A DNA stretch of 64,000 nt from Lucinisca nassula (Eukaryota > Mollusca > Bivalvia > Lucinida > Lucinidae): positions 65,287,396 to 65,351,395 of the forward strand of contig OY757026.1 in NCBI GenBank assembly GCA_963580285.1, read 5' to 3'. Shown in pieces: positions 1 through 11,624 of this stretch. A program made the position numbers and the translations under genes. The notes beneath the pieces are model-generated. The model was not told where the DNA came from, did not search any database, and worked only from the letters and a program-made list of their open reading frames with translations. Within the stretch, counting starts at the first letter, position 1, and each line of letters begins with the position of its first letter.

Positions 1-1199
1 ACACATTCAAAGGAGCCAAATTATTTTTGTCTCCCTTATCAATAAGTGTTTAAATTGAAAAGGAACAATTTTGATCCTGTGGAACAAATTCTTTCCTTAG
101 AGAACTATGTATCTTTTTCAGGGCCACATATTTTAATTATAACAACATTGACAGTATGCCACAAAATAATTGCAGATAGCGCATAACTGCCGTCTTCTAT
201 TGACCACCATACATGTTTACATTTGGTCACGAGGTGTAGGTTTACTATCAATAACGTAAATTAGACTAGATGTTGAAACACAAATAAGTGGTTTTTTTTT
301 TGACAATCGAACTCTTGAACCTATTCATTCTTACAGCAAAATCCATAATCTAAGGCTCTTTATAAATGCTTACCTCGATTCACATGTCTACAGTGCAAAA
401 TTTGTGAAATTTGGTAACATGTTTTTTTTCCAAAGGCTTGTCAATAAACCCGGAAACACCTAAGGACTTCCATATCTGGTGACACGAACGCATAAATATA
501 GTCCCAAAATATTCATGTTTTTGAAGAATTACCATTTATTCAAGAACAATTTTAAGCAATTTAAGCACAAAAGTCATTTAGATTTATGAAACAACAAAAA
601 CTTTGAGGACATATCGGAATTTTTCCGATGTTTTGTCCTAGTTCCGCTTGAGGCGTAGTAATATTTATGTGATAAAGCCATGACTTCCTCATGCTCAACA
701 ACAAATGTTTCCAATCAGCTGTTTTGATTAAAAAATGACTATAAAATTGACCTGATGGATGATTAATCGTAAGTTTGTAAAATACTTAAACTTGCACAAA
801 ACTATGCAGGAAGGGTTCCTGTTTCACGGCGCATAGTTGTCATGTTACATCGTCGAGCCGATTTGGCGATATGCGTTTCCAAATAAGTGTTGATATTTTG
901 TTTACAAATCCCATGAATGAAAAATGGCGACCAAAGAACTTATGAAAAATATCTCGTGGTGGCACAAATGTTTCTTAGACAGGAGACAATTTTGGTTAGT
1001 AATACTCTAAGACATTGTAGTTCACCCTTCCAAGAACAGTACACTGTACATTTTAGGTCCTGAAAAATTAGGTAAATATGACTTTGAGCGCAAATGCTGT
1101 CACCCTCATTTTTTGCATCGGCTGTGTAAACCTACACGTAGTTTGATAATTGCTTATTAGATAATGTTATGTTTGAAGACGTGTTACTTTCCAGTATAT
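1..1199. other. No recognisable feature
   Basis: AT-rich sequence with several short homopolymer runs. I found no credible coding frame, RNA gene or terminal repeat here. It may be flank or untranslated sequence belonging to the LINE ORF1 fragment that follows on the minus strand. Confidence 0.5.
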
Positions 1200-1274
1200 T
1201 CAAACTTTAACTCCGACTCCGTGTTTTGGCTGAAAAGAAAAGTCATGTTGAGGGGTACCCCACCCACTTTTTGC

Positions 1275-1670
1275 ACTTCGGTAAACCCTTAATTCAATTC
1301 TGCTCTCATTCAGTGAAACTTTTGAAAGGATGAGGCTCAATTTTTCATCGCTGCTCAGACTGTCATAGTTTTCAATAGAGAGCCCTTCTGTATCATAACC
1401 ATCATACCGATCAGCCCCACTTTGGCCGCTACTACTTATTCTCTGACGTTTAGATTTTTTTCCACGCATGATAATAAAGTCATCATCATTGTCCGAAGTG
1501 CACGAGGTCATGTCAAACTGGCCATCTTGGCCGCCATCTTGGACGCTATCATCGTCCCTTTCACCGAGGACCGCAAAGAAGTTGTTATCAGAGCGTTTAT
1601 ACCTAGCTGAAGCATCTGAATTTAATCCACGACCGCCTCTGGTCCTTATTCCACGCCCAGAACTGAACAT
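1275..1670 (-). mobile_element. LINE ORF1 N-terminal fragment (putative)
   Basis: This minus-strand frame reads from a Met near 1670. It opens with a Gly/Arg-rich stretch (SSGRGIRTRGGRG), passes through an acidic middle, and reaches LSSDEKLSLILSKVSLNESR before the frame stops. A disordered basic and acidic N-terminus followed by an SDEKL...ILSKV helix entering a coiled coil is typical of ORF1 proteins of L1-like LINEs in marine invertebrates, which bind RNA in the retrotransposition complex. No RRM or zinc-knuckle part follows and no ORF2 is adjacent, so it is at best a truncated relic. An in-frame Met lies further upstream, but the Gly/Arg start fits the family better. A host low-complexity protein exon remains possible. 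Confidence 0.45.
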
Positions 1671-1759
1671 TTTACCAGAATAAACACTTAGTAGAAAATA
1701 AACACAGAAAATAGTCACTGCAAAACTAGATGCGTGTACCACATAGCTACCCATCACGT

Positions 1760-2376
1760 GATACCTAACAGTAACATAGTAGTGCGCAGCAAATTACGTC
1801 ACACGCGACGTCGCAACTGTAACTTTCAAAACAAAACAAATCGCCATTTTAAATACAGAATTTCTGCAGTTCAAGGATTGCTATTTAAGGTATTTTACAG
1901 AATGTTTTCTGTTCATTTGAAGACCATTTTAATTTTAAAGGCTCTTAGTGTCATTCATCAAACTACTGCATAATCGATTCCGTGTGTAGCAGTCGGTCGC
2001 GGTGGTTGTTTACGTTAAAATACAAGACAATTTTTGGGACATTTATCCCTCCCACAGATTTCTCCCGCACAATATCCAGCTCCTCATAAGTGAAGGGATC
2101 TGTTCGTTTAAGGTTGTTGGCAAGACCTTATTGTTTCAAATGTTGTGACATCCCTGCTGTGCTTGAAAGTAACGTCCTTCACAATGCTTCCCAATCGTGA
2201 GTGAACTTCTTTTAAAAAGTGTTTTGTTTTTCAGTTTTCATGCTTGCCACGAAATATCAGACTTTTCGCAAAATCTATTGTTATCACTGTCTTCTACCGC
2301 TCTGTATAGGTCCAGAAGTCGGGTTGGCATTGCTTCAAGTGATTTTTCTGCGGCCATTTTGAAGCTTATGGAGTAC
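1760..2376. other. No recognisable feature
   Basis: No supportable gene or repeat. Short open frames overlap on both strands and look like chance. Confidence 0.4.
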
Positions 2377-2401
2377 GGTAGAATAGAATAGAATAGAATA
2401 C
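2377..2401. repeat. (TAGAA)n microsatellite
   Basis: About four copies of tagaa, followed by acttttattaaccc. This arrangement resembles the simple-repeat 3' tail of a retroposon on the minus strand, but the element itself is not identifiable. Confidence 0.6.
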
Positions 2402-2990
2402 TTTTATTAACCCATTCGTGGGCCATCTCTGGCATATATAACAATGAACATAATGAACGTAATAAAATACAGTGATCATAATATTATTAACGTTCTATTG
2501 CTATAGTAACAGAGTGGAGCAGTGCCAATACGGCAAGGCAGTGCCAAAAATCCATATTATATGGATTTTTGGCCCCGTCACGTGACTGTGCCATCAAAAT
2601 AGCGAAAAAATGAGCCTGTATTGAAAGATTCTAATGTAATTTTCCTATAGTAGGTATGTAATAAACGTTATTAATGTGTGACAGATAATACGCTACGCAC
2701 GTTTTCGCGTCATTCAGGCGTTGATGTCATCAATTTTTGTACCTATGTAACGTAAATAATGCAGCGAATCAAGACGAGCTTAGCAACTGCGGATATTTTA
2801 ATGCAAATTTCAAGTGAACCATTTCATAAAGTAACATTCAAAGCCTTTTTTCCAGGTTACACCCAGTGTTATAACAGTTAACACATCGCCGCAAAATCAC
2901 TTATCCTCTGCGATGATGGCTGATGCTTTGAATTGCGTTACAAATTAAAGTTTAAAGCATGACTGAAACAGAAAATATGATATTGTTTTT

Positions 2991-3063
2991 CAGTGTAAGA
3001 TCGATTTTTATATCATCAAATGAATTCAAAAATAAGTATTTTACGAGTGGCGATCTTACACTG
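2991..3063. repeat. Short inverted repeat with ACGAGTGGCG motif
   Basis: The arms cagtgtaagatcg and cgatcttacactg pair around a loop containing ttttacgagtggcg. A related sequence, with attttcacgagtggcg inside longer arms, occurs at 37955-38085, so this is a dispersed foldback family. The rest of 2402-3320 shows nothing else recognisable. Confidence 0.5.
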
Positions 3064-3327
3064 AGAAAAATCAAATATCCTCTGCAATTGAAGTGAACTG
3101 TCATCGGAAAAATGACATATTTATAGCTATTGATAAAAAATAAATAAAAGAAAAACACTTATACTTAGCAGGGAAATCAATGCATATCTGAAACCAATAC
3201 AAATAATATTTTTACATCGTGAAAATGTATCAAACATGTGTATATACATATTATGAAAAATAACATGACCATGCTATTTTCAGCTGTTATTTTCACAGTA
3301 GCAGCACCTGGGGTATCATTTTTTTTT

Positions 3328-3330
<3 letters not shown>

Positions 3331-3396
<66 letters not shown>
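3331..3396. repeat. (TG)n microsatellite
   Basis: An almost pure TG dinucleotide run of about 65 bases with one interruption. Confidence 0.95.
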
Positions 3397-3397
<1 letters not shown>

Positions 3398-3520
3398 TTG
3401 CATAAAAAATAAAAATAAATAATTTACTTTTTTTTTTTTTTTAGGTAAATACCGAAACTATTTAATATCGTGTGTTGAAGACATCAGAATTTTCACTCGT
3501 GCATAACACTCGTTTTTTTT

Positions 3521-3790
3521 GTTGTTTTGTTTGAGTTGAGGTTTAACGTCCCCGTCAAAACAGTATAGGTCATTTTGGAGAAGTTGCTTCCAATTTTGTG
3601 GGACTTTTACCCGACATTGAGATGAAATGGCATCTCAAGCCCAGCCCAATGGAACCAATAGGGTTTATAAGCATGACTCGCACCACTTTGCCTGGGCAGA
3701 CTTACCAGTACTCGTGTGCAGTCGATTTCAGCTCTGCTTGGAAGCATCATGTAGCCCACCTATTTCTTCAAGCCCCGGCGGGCGGGGGCC
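3521..3790 (-). mobile_element. V-SINE-like element, copy 1
   Basis: This is a near full-length member of the most abundant SINE in the window. Read on the minus strand, it starts at the GC-rich head (gcccccgccc...), continues through a conserved body (agatgggctgcatgatgc in other copies), and ends with gacggggacgttaaac and a CAAACAAA-type tail. The tail resembles that of molluscan V-SINE superfamily elements. Being non-coding, it would depend on a LINE for mobility. Confidence 0.75.
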
Positions 3791-3944
3791 ATAGCATAAC
3801 ACTGGTGAAAGTTCTGATGAATTCAATACGCTCAATGAAATTGTTTTGGTATTCACCTCAACATTACCTAAACATCCCTATGCAAATACATTTACATTGT
3901 TAATATTATTGCCGGAAAAAAGAACTGAAAATTTTAAGATGATT

Positions 3945-4508
3945 AATTGGGCCCCGTCTAGCGATTTTGGTACTTATCGCCTATGCGAGCAGCGAAGGTT
4001 CAGGCGAGCCTGCGCATCCGCGCAGTCTCGCCAGAACCTTCGCTGCTCGCTCATACAAGCAGTGAAGCCGGCTTCGGTGGCTCAGTCGGATGCGCGTCTG
4101 ACTGGTGATCAGGAGGACGCGGGTTCGACTCCCGCCGGGGTCGGAAACATTCTTTCGTGGAGATTGATCATGAAATCTTTTCTATGGTCATTCTCTCCCT
4201 TCCGCTGATTCAAGAAGGGCAGTTGTCAGTTTCTGGCGAAAGAATGTGCACTCTACTGGTTAACCGATTACGTATAAGCTTGCCCAGGAAAGTGTTGATA
4301 GGTAAACTGACCGGCTCAAAAATGACCTAAATAGTGTTGACTTGGCCGTAAAACTCCAATACAAACAAACAAATACAAGCAGTGAATCAAGAGGAACCTT
4401 CAGACAGAAAGCCATATCCCTGGCCCCTCTGAATGGCTGGGCATGCGCAGTTAAAATTTGTCATGACGGAATGCTCGAAGACCCGAATTCGCTTGGCGGG
4501 GCTCAATA
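3945..4508. mobile_element. MITE-D, occupied by a SINE
   Basis: The terminal inverted repeats pair gggccccgtctagcgatttt at the left with the complement of ttcgcttggcggggctcaat at the right. The core contains a palindrome of gcgagcagcgaaggttc and its partner. A second copy at 27392-27645 lacks the SINE, so the SINE at 4067-4372 is a later insertion. No transposase is present. Confidence 0.7.
4067..4372 (+). mobile_element. tRNA-derived SINE inserted in MITE-D
   Basis: The head is tRNA-like, with an A-box-like tggctcagtcgg and a B-box ggttcgactcc at 4122-4132. The body is unrelated to tRNA, and the tail (taaaactccaatacaaac) resembles that of V-SINEs. The 14 bp target duplication atacaagcagtgaa lies at 4053-4066 and 4373-4386. 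The uninterrupted target is seen once in the other MITE-D copy. A second copy of this SINE lies at 59980-60263. This is not a tRNA gene, because the cloverleaf is followed by a SINE body and flanked by a target duplication. Confidence 0.88.
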
Positions 4509-4755
4509 GTGATATTTTTTTTAGTTCTGTTAAAACTATAGATTGTGGGTAAACGTTTGATGGTGCACCAACGCAAATACCCGCATTTTCTAAATTTGAC
4601 ATTTGACTTCATCCTGTGACCCCAGGGGTAAGATAAAATTAGATACCTCCATGTGCATCTGCATGTGTACTAAGATTGGTCACCACAGGCCAAGAAATAA
4701 AACGACTGATGAACGTCCGGATGTACACCCATGACCAAACTTATATAGCGTTTTT
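4387..4755. other. MITE-D remainder and unassigned flank
   Basis: The first 120 bases complete MITE-D. The remainder up to the HINE-1 start shows nothing recognisable. Confidence 0.5.
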
Positions 4756-6705
4756 AGCTCACCTGTCATGTAATGACGAGGTGAGCTTTTGGGATCACTT
4801 TTCGTCCGTCGTCCGTGTGTCTGTGCGTGCGTCCGTCCGTAAACAATTTCTTCAAACGACAACTGAACCACTGATTGAATTTTGACCAAACTTCACCGGA
4901 AAGATCCTTAGGTGGTCCCCCTTCAAAGTTGTTCAAATGGTTCTGGTCCATTGACATCAAGGTCACGGGAGCCAAAATAGATTTTTTAAGGAAAACTTAC
5001 AAATCTTCTTTTCTGAAACCGCAAGGCCCAGACCGTCGATATTTGGTGTGTAGCTTCATCTACTGGACCTCTACAAGATTGTTCAAATTATAGTCCTGAG
5101 GTCAAAAATGCCCCCGCCCCGGGGCCCTTTGGTTTTACATAGACTTACATAGGGAAAAGCTTAAAAATCTTCTTGTCTGAAACAAGAAGGTTCAGGTGTT
5201 TGATATTTGGTATGAAGCTTCGTCTTGTGGATCTCTATCAAGATTGTTCAAAGTATAGCCCTTGGGGCGAAAAATGCTCCCACCCAGGGGCCCCTTTGCA
5301 TTACATTGACTTATATAGGAAACATCTTAAAATTCTTCTTCTCTGAACCGTAACGCCCAGGTCTTTGATATTTGGTGTGTAGCTTCATCTGCTGGACCTC
5401 TACCAAGATTGTTCAAACTATAGCCCTGGAGCCAAAAATGTTTCCGCTCCGCGGCCCTTTGGTTTTACATTGACTTATATAGGGAAAACCTTAAAAAATC
5501 TTCTTGTCTGAAACCAGAAGGCTCAGGTGTTAGATATTTGGTATGAAGCATCGTTTTGCGGGCTTCTATCATGATTGTTCAAATTATAGCCCTGGGGCCA
5601 GAAATACCCTCGCCCTAGGGCCGTTTGGTTTTACATCGACTTATATAGGAAAAATCTTAAAAAAATCTTCTCCTCTGAACCCGCAAGGCCCACGTTTTTG
5701 ATATTTGGTGTGTAGCTTCATCTAGTGAACCTTTACCAAGATTGTTCAAATTATAGCCCTGGGGCCAAAAATGCCCCCGCCCCGGGGCCCTTTCGTTTAA
5801 CATTAACTTATAAAAATATTCTTGTCTGAAACCAAAAGGCTCAGGTGTTTGATATTTGGTATGAAGCTTAGTCTTGTGGACCTCTATCAAGATTTTTCAA
5901 ATTATATTTGGTGTGTAGCTTCATCTAGTGGACCTCTACCAAGATTGTTCAAATTATAGCCCTTGGGCCAAAAATGCTCCCACCCTGAAGCCCTTTGGTT
6001 TGACATTGACTTATGCAGGGAAAACCATTAAAAATCTTCTTGTCTGAAACCAAAACATTCAGGTGTTTGCAATTTGGTATGAATCTTTGTCTTGTGGACC
6101 TCTATCAAGATCGTTCAAATTATAGCCCTGGGGCCAAAACATGCCCCTGCCCCGGGCCCCATTAGTTTTACATTGACTTTGATATTTGGTGTGTAACTTC
6201 ATCTAGTGGACCAATGCCCTCGATGCGGGGCCCTTTACATCGACTTATACAGGAAAATTCTTTGAAAAACCTTCTTCTCTGAAACCGCAAGGCCCATGTC
6301 TTTGATATTTGGTGTAAAGCTTTATCTAGTGAACTTCTATCAAGACTGTTCAAATTATAGCCCTGGGGCCAAAAGACCTCCGCCCCGGGGCCCTTTGATT
6401 TTACATTGACTTATGTTGGTAAAACCTATTAAAATCTTCTTGTCTGAAACCAGAAGGCTCAGGTTTTTTGTGTTTTTTTTTTTTTTTTTTAAATTTAAGA
6501 CTGTTAAAATTATAGCCCTGGGACCGAAAATGGCCCTGCCCCGGGCCCACATGTTTTATTTAGACTTATATAAGGAAAACCTTTAAAATCTTCTTGTTTG
6601 AAACCAGAAGGCTCCGGTCATTGATATGTGGTATGAAGCTTCACTTTTTAGACCTCCCTCAAGATAATGCAAATTATAGTCCTGGGGCTAAAAAACCGAG
6701 TACAA
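4756..6705 (+). mobile_element. HINE-1 (pearl-like) element, copy 1, 3' truncated
   Basis: The 5' end is a hairpin, agctcacctg...gaggtgagct (4756-4787), following a run of T. A core of imperfect tandem units, about 170-200 bp each, carries landmarks such as gatatttggt, agattgttcaaattatag and aatcttcttgtctgaaacc. The 3' hairpin end seen in copy 2 (10609-10643) is missing here; the array breaks off near 6705. No protein is encoded, and the overlapping short frames are repeat translations. The architecture matches non-autonomous Helentron/HINE or bivalve pearl elements. Confidence 0.75.
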
Positions 6706-6775
6706 TTTAGGTTTACCCCTGTAACTTCCAGTTCTACCTTATAAAAGTGGGATTCAAGGAGGTCGGAATTTTGCC
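6706..6775. mobile_element. MITE-A end remnant
   Basis: Similar to one arm of MITE-A: aggtttacccctgtaac, then ttataaaagtgggattcaag and a gaattt end. Only this end survives, beside the truncated HINE-1. Confidence 0.5.
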
Positions 6776-6806
6776 ACGTTGATGGAAAAGGTATATAGCC
6801 TCTTTA

Positions 6807-6930
6807 TACGAGGGTCGTTCAATAGGTATCTGGCATTACCTACAATTTCTTCTTTTTCAACATTGTCACTCCACAGCAATAATCACTTCCTCCATCGATG
6901 TTCCAAGACTGAACGTCCATTTTTGTAGAA
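6807..6930 (-). mobile_element. mariner transposase C-terminal fragment with end repeat
   Basis: A mariner-type terminal repeat, tacgagggtcgttcaatagg, lies at the left. Reading inward on the minus strand gives a broken frame with EHRWRK, then an in-frame stop, then DNVEKEEI. This matches the mariner C-terminal signature HRW.KCI...GDYVEK. Everything upstream of the transposase C-terminus is missing, so this is a dead 3' end of a mariner copy. The element at 39-43 kb belongs to the same superfamily and has a similar end, tacgagggcaagtcaataag. Confidence 0.65.
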
Positions 6931-7019
6931 TTAAAAGAATAGAAAACTAACCTTTTTAAAATTAATTGATAAACATATTGCATGTTATACACAATATAGA
7001 GTATCTTACATGAGTGTTC

Positions 7020-7145
7020 ATGTATTATTGAATTTATTAAACGAGTTGAGGAAAAGGGATAAAATGCGAGGCTTTGCCGAGCATTTTATCCCTTTTCCTC
7101 AACGAGTTTAATAAATGCAATAATACATGAGCACGAATGCAAGAT
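7020..7145. repeat. Palindrome, element C
   Basis: Two arms of about 50 bases (attaaacgagttgaggaaaa and complement, then gggataaaatgc) meet at a short centre near aggctttgccgagc. The same palindrome occurs three times in tandem at 12283-12650, beside the same MITE, so the two parts travel together. Confidence 0.8.
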
Positions 7146-7151
7146 TCTATT

Positions 7152-7363
7152 TATCATATGACATTTAAAACGCATTTTATTCACGATTGTTTTTATAAAA
7201 ATGTCAGTATTCCGTCATTAGTAAACGCGACGTCGCTAAGGACGTCATACATGTAACGTTATGGGACGTATCTAGCTAATTTGCATATTTAATCCACTAG
7301 TGGATTTTCTAAAATATTACATGGCGTTATTACACTCTCAGACCCGACGTCATATGATAAATA
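7152..7363. mobile_element. Short TIR element attached to palindrome C
   Basis: The ends are ttatcatatgac and gtcatatgataa. The interior includes ccactagtggat and several ACGTC motifs. A second copy lies in the opposite orientation at 12030-12245. No coding content. Confidence 0.6.
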
Positions 7364-7930
7364 CTAATCTTCTACCGCGTTAACCCAAATCTACTTTCCT
7401 TCATTTGAAGCATTTCATGGGAAGTACGTTTTGGTTCCAGCAGATAAGGCTGCTAAGAATATCGTCGATGTTTTACTGTTGCACGAATGCACACTTTAAA
7501 ACAGGAACTAAATAGTACAATGCCTATGAACAGACTATAAGACGAAAAGTCAGTTGTTGATGGCCATAGCAACAAACAACACAAGAGGTTTTCTGTGATA
7601 TTAAAGAAAGCCAGGATAAGCTGGTCACCTTAAATTCATAAACGACCATACAAAGCAGGCTTTATTGCTAACTCCAGCTCTTCTACGACGTGTCTCACAG
7701 CTGTTAAGAATCGTGTTATTAATATTGTGAAACTGTCCATGAAACATCAGGTACAATTTTTTTTGGTCTATAAAGAATTCTGGAATTAAAGTTAAGAGGT
7801 TTTCGAGCCTCTAGTCTGTCTACATATGATTTTGCCACTTACCTCATAATTTGATAAAGGAAAAACTTACTAATTTGTATCAAAATATTTTTCAAAGAGA
7901 GGGCGCTACTTTTCTTTCATGCAATGACAG
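7364..7930. other. No recognisable feature
   Basis: Nothing beyond weak, broken frames. Ends in the left target duplication of the next SINE. Confidence 0.4.
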
Positions 7931-8096
7931 TGAGTGAGTGAATGAGGTTTACGTCCCACAAACAGCTAAGGTCATACGGAGACGGGTCCTAGGTTTAAAG
8001 ACTTATCCGAAAGTCTGGAGAAGCCAGGGATCGATCCTGCGACCCCTGGTTTACAAGGCAAGTAGCGTAGCCACTACACCACGGAGGCTTCGAACG
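7931..8096 (-). mobile_element. tRNA-derived SINE (GTGA-tail family)
   Basis: On the minus strand the head reads ctccgtggtgtagtggctac (A-box region), followed by the B-box-like aggatcgatccctgg. The body ends in gggacgtaaacctcattcac with a (CTCA)n-type tail. An 11 bp target duplication, tgcaatgacag and tgcaataacag, flanks it at 7920-7930 and 8097-8107. Related copies occur at 8798, 43838, 53385 and 56810. Confidence 0.8.
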
Positions 8097-8201
8097 TGCA
8101 ATAACAGACGCACATTCTTTCATCAGATACAAAACTAAAAAGTATACATTTTGGTCTTGTCAAACTATATGTGACGTTGTTACTAGTAGCTGATTTATTT
8201 T

Positions 8202-10643
8202 AGCTCATCTTTCACGTAGTGACAAGGTGAGCTTTTATGATCACTTGTCCGTCATCCGTCCGTGCATCCGCAAACAATTTCTTCAAACTGAAAAGACATT
8301 TCCTCCTAAACCACTAATCGGATTTTGACCAGACTTCATAGGAATGATCCTTAGATGGTCCCCTTTCAAAATCGTTAATATGGTTCCGGTCCGTTGCCTA
8401 TCTACGTCACAGGAACCAAATTTATTTTTTTGATGTGTTTTTTCACTGAAAACTTAAAAACAATTCGTCTCTGAAACCACAAGGCCCAAACCTTTGTTAT
8501 TTGGTGTAAAGCTTTATCTAGTGGACGTCTACCAAGATTCCTGAAACCAAAAGTGCCCCCGCGCCTGGTCCCACCAGTTTTACACAGACTTATAATGGGA
8601 AAACCTTTAAAAAACTTCTTGTCTGCAACCAGAAGGCACAGGTGTTTGATAAGTTGTATGAAATCAGATTTAGTGGACCTCTACCAAGATTATTCAAATT
8701 ATGGCCTTGGGGACAAAAATGGCGCCGCCCCGGGATCCCATTTACAAGGACGTATATACGGAAAACTTAAAAAAAAATCTTCTTGTCTGAAACCAGAGTG
8801 AGTGAGTGAGTGAGTGAGTTTTAGTTTTACGTCCCACTAACAGCTAAGGTCATACGGAGACGGGACCTCGGTTTAAAGACTCATCCGAAAGTCTGGAGAA
8901 GCCCGGGATCGATCCTGCAATCCCTGGTTTACAAGGCGAGTACCGTAATCTGTCTGAAACCAGAAGGCCCAGGTCTTTGATATTTGGTATGAAGCTTCAT
9001 CTGGTAGACCTCTACTATAATTGTTCATATTATAGGCCTGGGGGTCAAAAGGCCTGCCGCAGGACCCACTGGTTTTACATGGATTTATATAGGGAAACAC
9101 TTTAAAATCGTCTCGTTTGAAACCAGAAGGCCGCGGTCTTTGATGTTTGCTATGAAGCTTCATCTACAGTATCTCTACCAAGATTGTTCAAATTATAGCC
9201 TTGGGACCAAAAATGGCCCCGCCCGGGGTCCATCGGTTTTACATAGAGTTTTATAGGGAAAACCTTTAAAAATCTTCCTGTCTGAAACCATAAGCCCCAG
9301 TACAGGTCTTTGGCTTCAGCTGGTGGACCTCTACTATGATTCTTCATATTATAGCCCTGGGGTCAAACTGGCCCCGCTCCGGGACACGCTGGTTTAACAT
9401 AGACTAATATAGGGAAACCCTTTAAAAATCTCGTTTGAAACCACAAGGTCTAGGTTTTTGAGGTTTGGTATGAAGCTTAATCTAGCGGACCTCTACAAAG
9501 ATTTTTAACTTATAGCCTTGTGGTCAAAAATGGCCCCACCACGGGTCCCACTGGTTTTACTTTTACTTATATGGGGACTACCTTTAAAAATCTTCTTGTT
9601 TGAAACCAGAAAGCCCGGGTGTTTGATATTTGACATGAAGCTTCATCTGGTGGACCTCTTCTGTGAAGGTTCAAATTATAGACTTTGGGCCAAAGGTGGC
9701 CCTGCCCTAAGGCCCACGGTTTCACATAGACTTATAAATCGAATACCTTTAGAAACCACACGGCATAGGTATTTCGATTTCAAGCAAATCAGACTTTTAG
9801 GGTGTTGGGCTCAAAGTCAAGGTTCTTGGGGCTATTTTTAGAAAAGCGTTGTCTTCACGGTAGTCCCTACATAAATTGGTGGATTTTAATGTAACTTCAT
9901 ACAAATATTGATATGATAATATCTCCAGCAAGTTAGACTTTCAGGGCCCGAAGTGCAGTGGTTATTTTCAGATCAACTGTGTCATCACTCTAGCGCCTAC
10001 ATTTATCAAAGGATTTTATGTAACTTTACTGAAATGTTGGGCATGATAACATCTCAAGTAAGTTTGACTTTTACGATTCTGGGCTCAAGGTCAAGGACAC
10101 TGTAGGCTATTTTATAGAAATCGCCTGATAGATTTTAATGGAGCTTCATACAATAGTTGCGTATGATAATATATGAAGCAAGTTTGACTTTCAGGGTCCT
10201 GAGCTTAAGTCAAGGTCACTGTGGCTGTTTTTAGAAGACCTTTTAAATAGTTCTAGCTAGCAGCTAGATTTATCAATGGGTTTTGATGTAACTTTTGATG
10301 TAACAAATGTAAAGAATTATATTCTCAAGCAAGATCAACATTCAGTGTTCTTGGCTGAAGGTCTAGTTCACTGTAACTATTTTTAGAAAAACCTTGTTAT
10401 TGCTTATGGATCGATTTTGTTCAAATGAGCATGATAGCCACCAGAGCTAAAAATATACAAACCCTAAATTGCCTAGTCATAAACAGCTAGATTCATTTTG
10501 ATAGAATTTCCCAGAAATGTTCCTTGGGTCACTGTCAATCAAAATTGCTCAAGTCCTCCACTCCACCTTACCATATTACCTACCATTTTATTCGTACAGT
10601 ATGGATCAGGTGAGCGATCCAGGGCCATCATGGCTCTCTTGTT
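8202..10643 (+). mobile_element. HINE-1 (pearl-like) element, copy 2, complete
   Basis: This copy has both ends. The 5' hairpin is agctcatctttcacg...aaggtgagct. The 3' end has caggtgagc, an inverted match to the 5' terminus, placed about 35 bases inside the end. A small hairpin, agggccatcatggctct, and the terminus cttgtt follow. Between the ends are tandem units like those of copy 1 and a more diverged distal part. A SINE at 8798-8951 interrupts it. The asymmetric inverted repeats, T-rich insertion site and lack of an obvious target duplication fit Helentron-type non-autonomous elements. Confidence 0.78.
8798..8951 (-). mobile_element. 5'-truncated tRNA-type SINE inside HINE-1
   Basis: Same family as 7931-8096 but lacking the tRNA head. 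The 13 bp target duplication gtctgaaaccaga (8785-8797 and 8952-8964) is itself part of a HINE-1 unit, proving that the SINE came later. The 5' truncation is typical of target-primed reverse transcription. Confidence 0.85.
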
Positions 10644-10885
10644 GTTTTGTTATGAACGAGATTTTATGATGTGACTTTCTAGTCAAAGTCAAGCAGACAT
10701 TATTGAAGCTTTTAACTTTACCTCAAGATATTTAGATCATCTTTTAAATTTTGACAACCCTTTCTTTGAACGAATGGTCATCTTAGCTGCAGTTGAACAA
10801 AGCCAATAATTCTGGTATCAAAGCCCAGTTTTTGGCTTTCCATTTGAACATATCAAATGGTTTTGTTTCAACTAAAATTTCGGTT

Positions 10886-11182
10886 CCGCCCACGTGGCTT
10901 GGAGAAATAAAATGGGCTGCATGATGCTTCCACGCAGAGCCGAATCCGACTGCACACGAGTACTGGTAAACCGCTTAGAGAATCTAAGCCTGCCCAGGTA
11001 AAGCGGTGCGAGTCGGACAGTCCATTCCTATAAGCCCTATTGGTTTCATGGGGCGACAGGGCTTGAGGTGTCATTTCATCTCAATGTCGGGTAAATGTCC
11101 CACAAACTTGGAAAAAACGTCTCCAAAATGACCTATATAGTGTTGGCGGGGACGTTAAACATCAAATCAAACAAACAAATCA
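10886..11182 (+). mobile_element. V-SINE-like element, copy 2
   Basis: Full length, from ccgcccacgtggcttgg to the tail gacgttaaacatcaaatcaa. It contains all the family landmarks, including the gggctgcatgatgcttcc and acgagtactggtaaaccgc motifs. Confidence 0.8.
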
Positions 11183-11624
11183 ACTAAAATTTATGATAAG
11201 CGCGATATGTATATTGGTCATTTTAACCCATGACCTGCTGAATATCTATATATGCCACACCCACTACCAATTACCAACCAATCAGATTACTTCGTGCAAA
11301 TTATTGCAACAAATTCACAATCTGAAGGACAAACAATGTCGAGTCTGATCTGACACTATTTGAAAAATAAGGCATAACTGGGCTCAGCGGGACAAGGGTT
11401 AATAAGGTTTGGATATTCTGAGTCGCCACCTGTGCTGACTCGGTTTATCTGTAATTACGTTTAATTTACTGCTGTCACTCCATATTTCGACTTCTATTCC
11501 TCTGATTGTATCAGTTCCTGGTCGTTTCTCTTTTTTATTTTCGAGGGGGTCAGAATTATATATGTGTGTTTTGTATGTAAATTGCTGTACTTTAGGCAAA
11601 TAGTGTAGATCCTGATCAGAAGCC

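Noticed and set aside
4074..4140. tRNA gene-like sequences (also at 7995, 26110, 31720, 37335, 52740, 60000)
   Set aside because: Each is followed by a non-tRNA body and tail, and several have target duplications, so they are SINE heads rather than tRNA genes.
4700..4740. Possible hammerhead ribozyme (ctgatga at 4707)
   Set aside because: The GAAA core and stems needed for a hammerhead are not seen around it. None was found elsewhere by eye.
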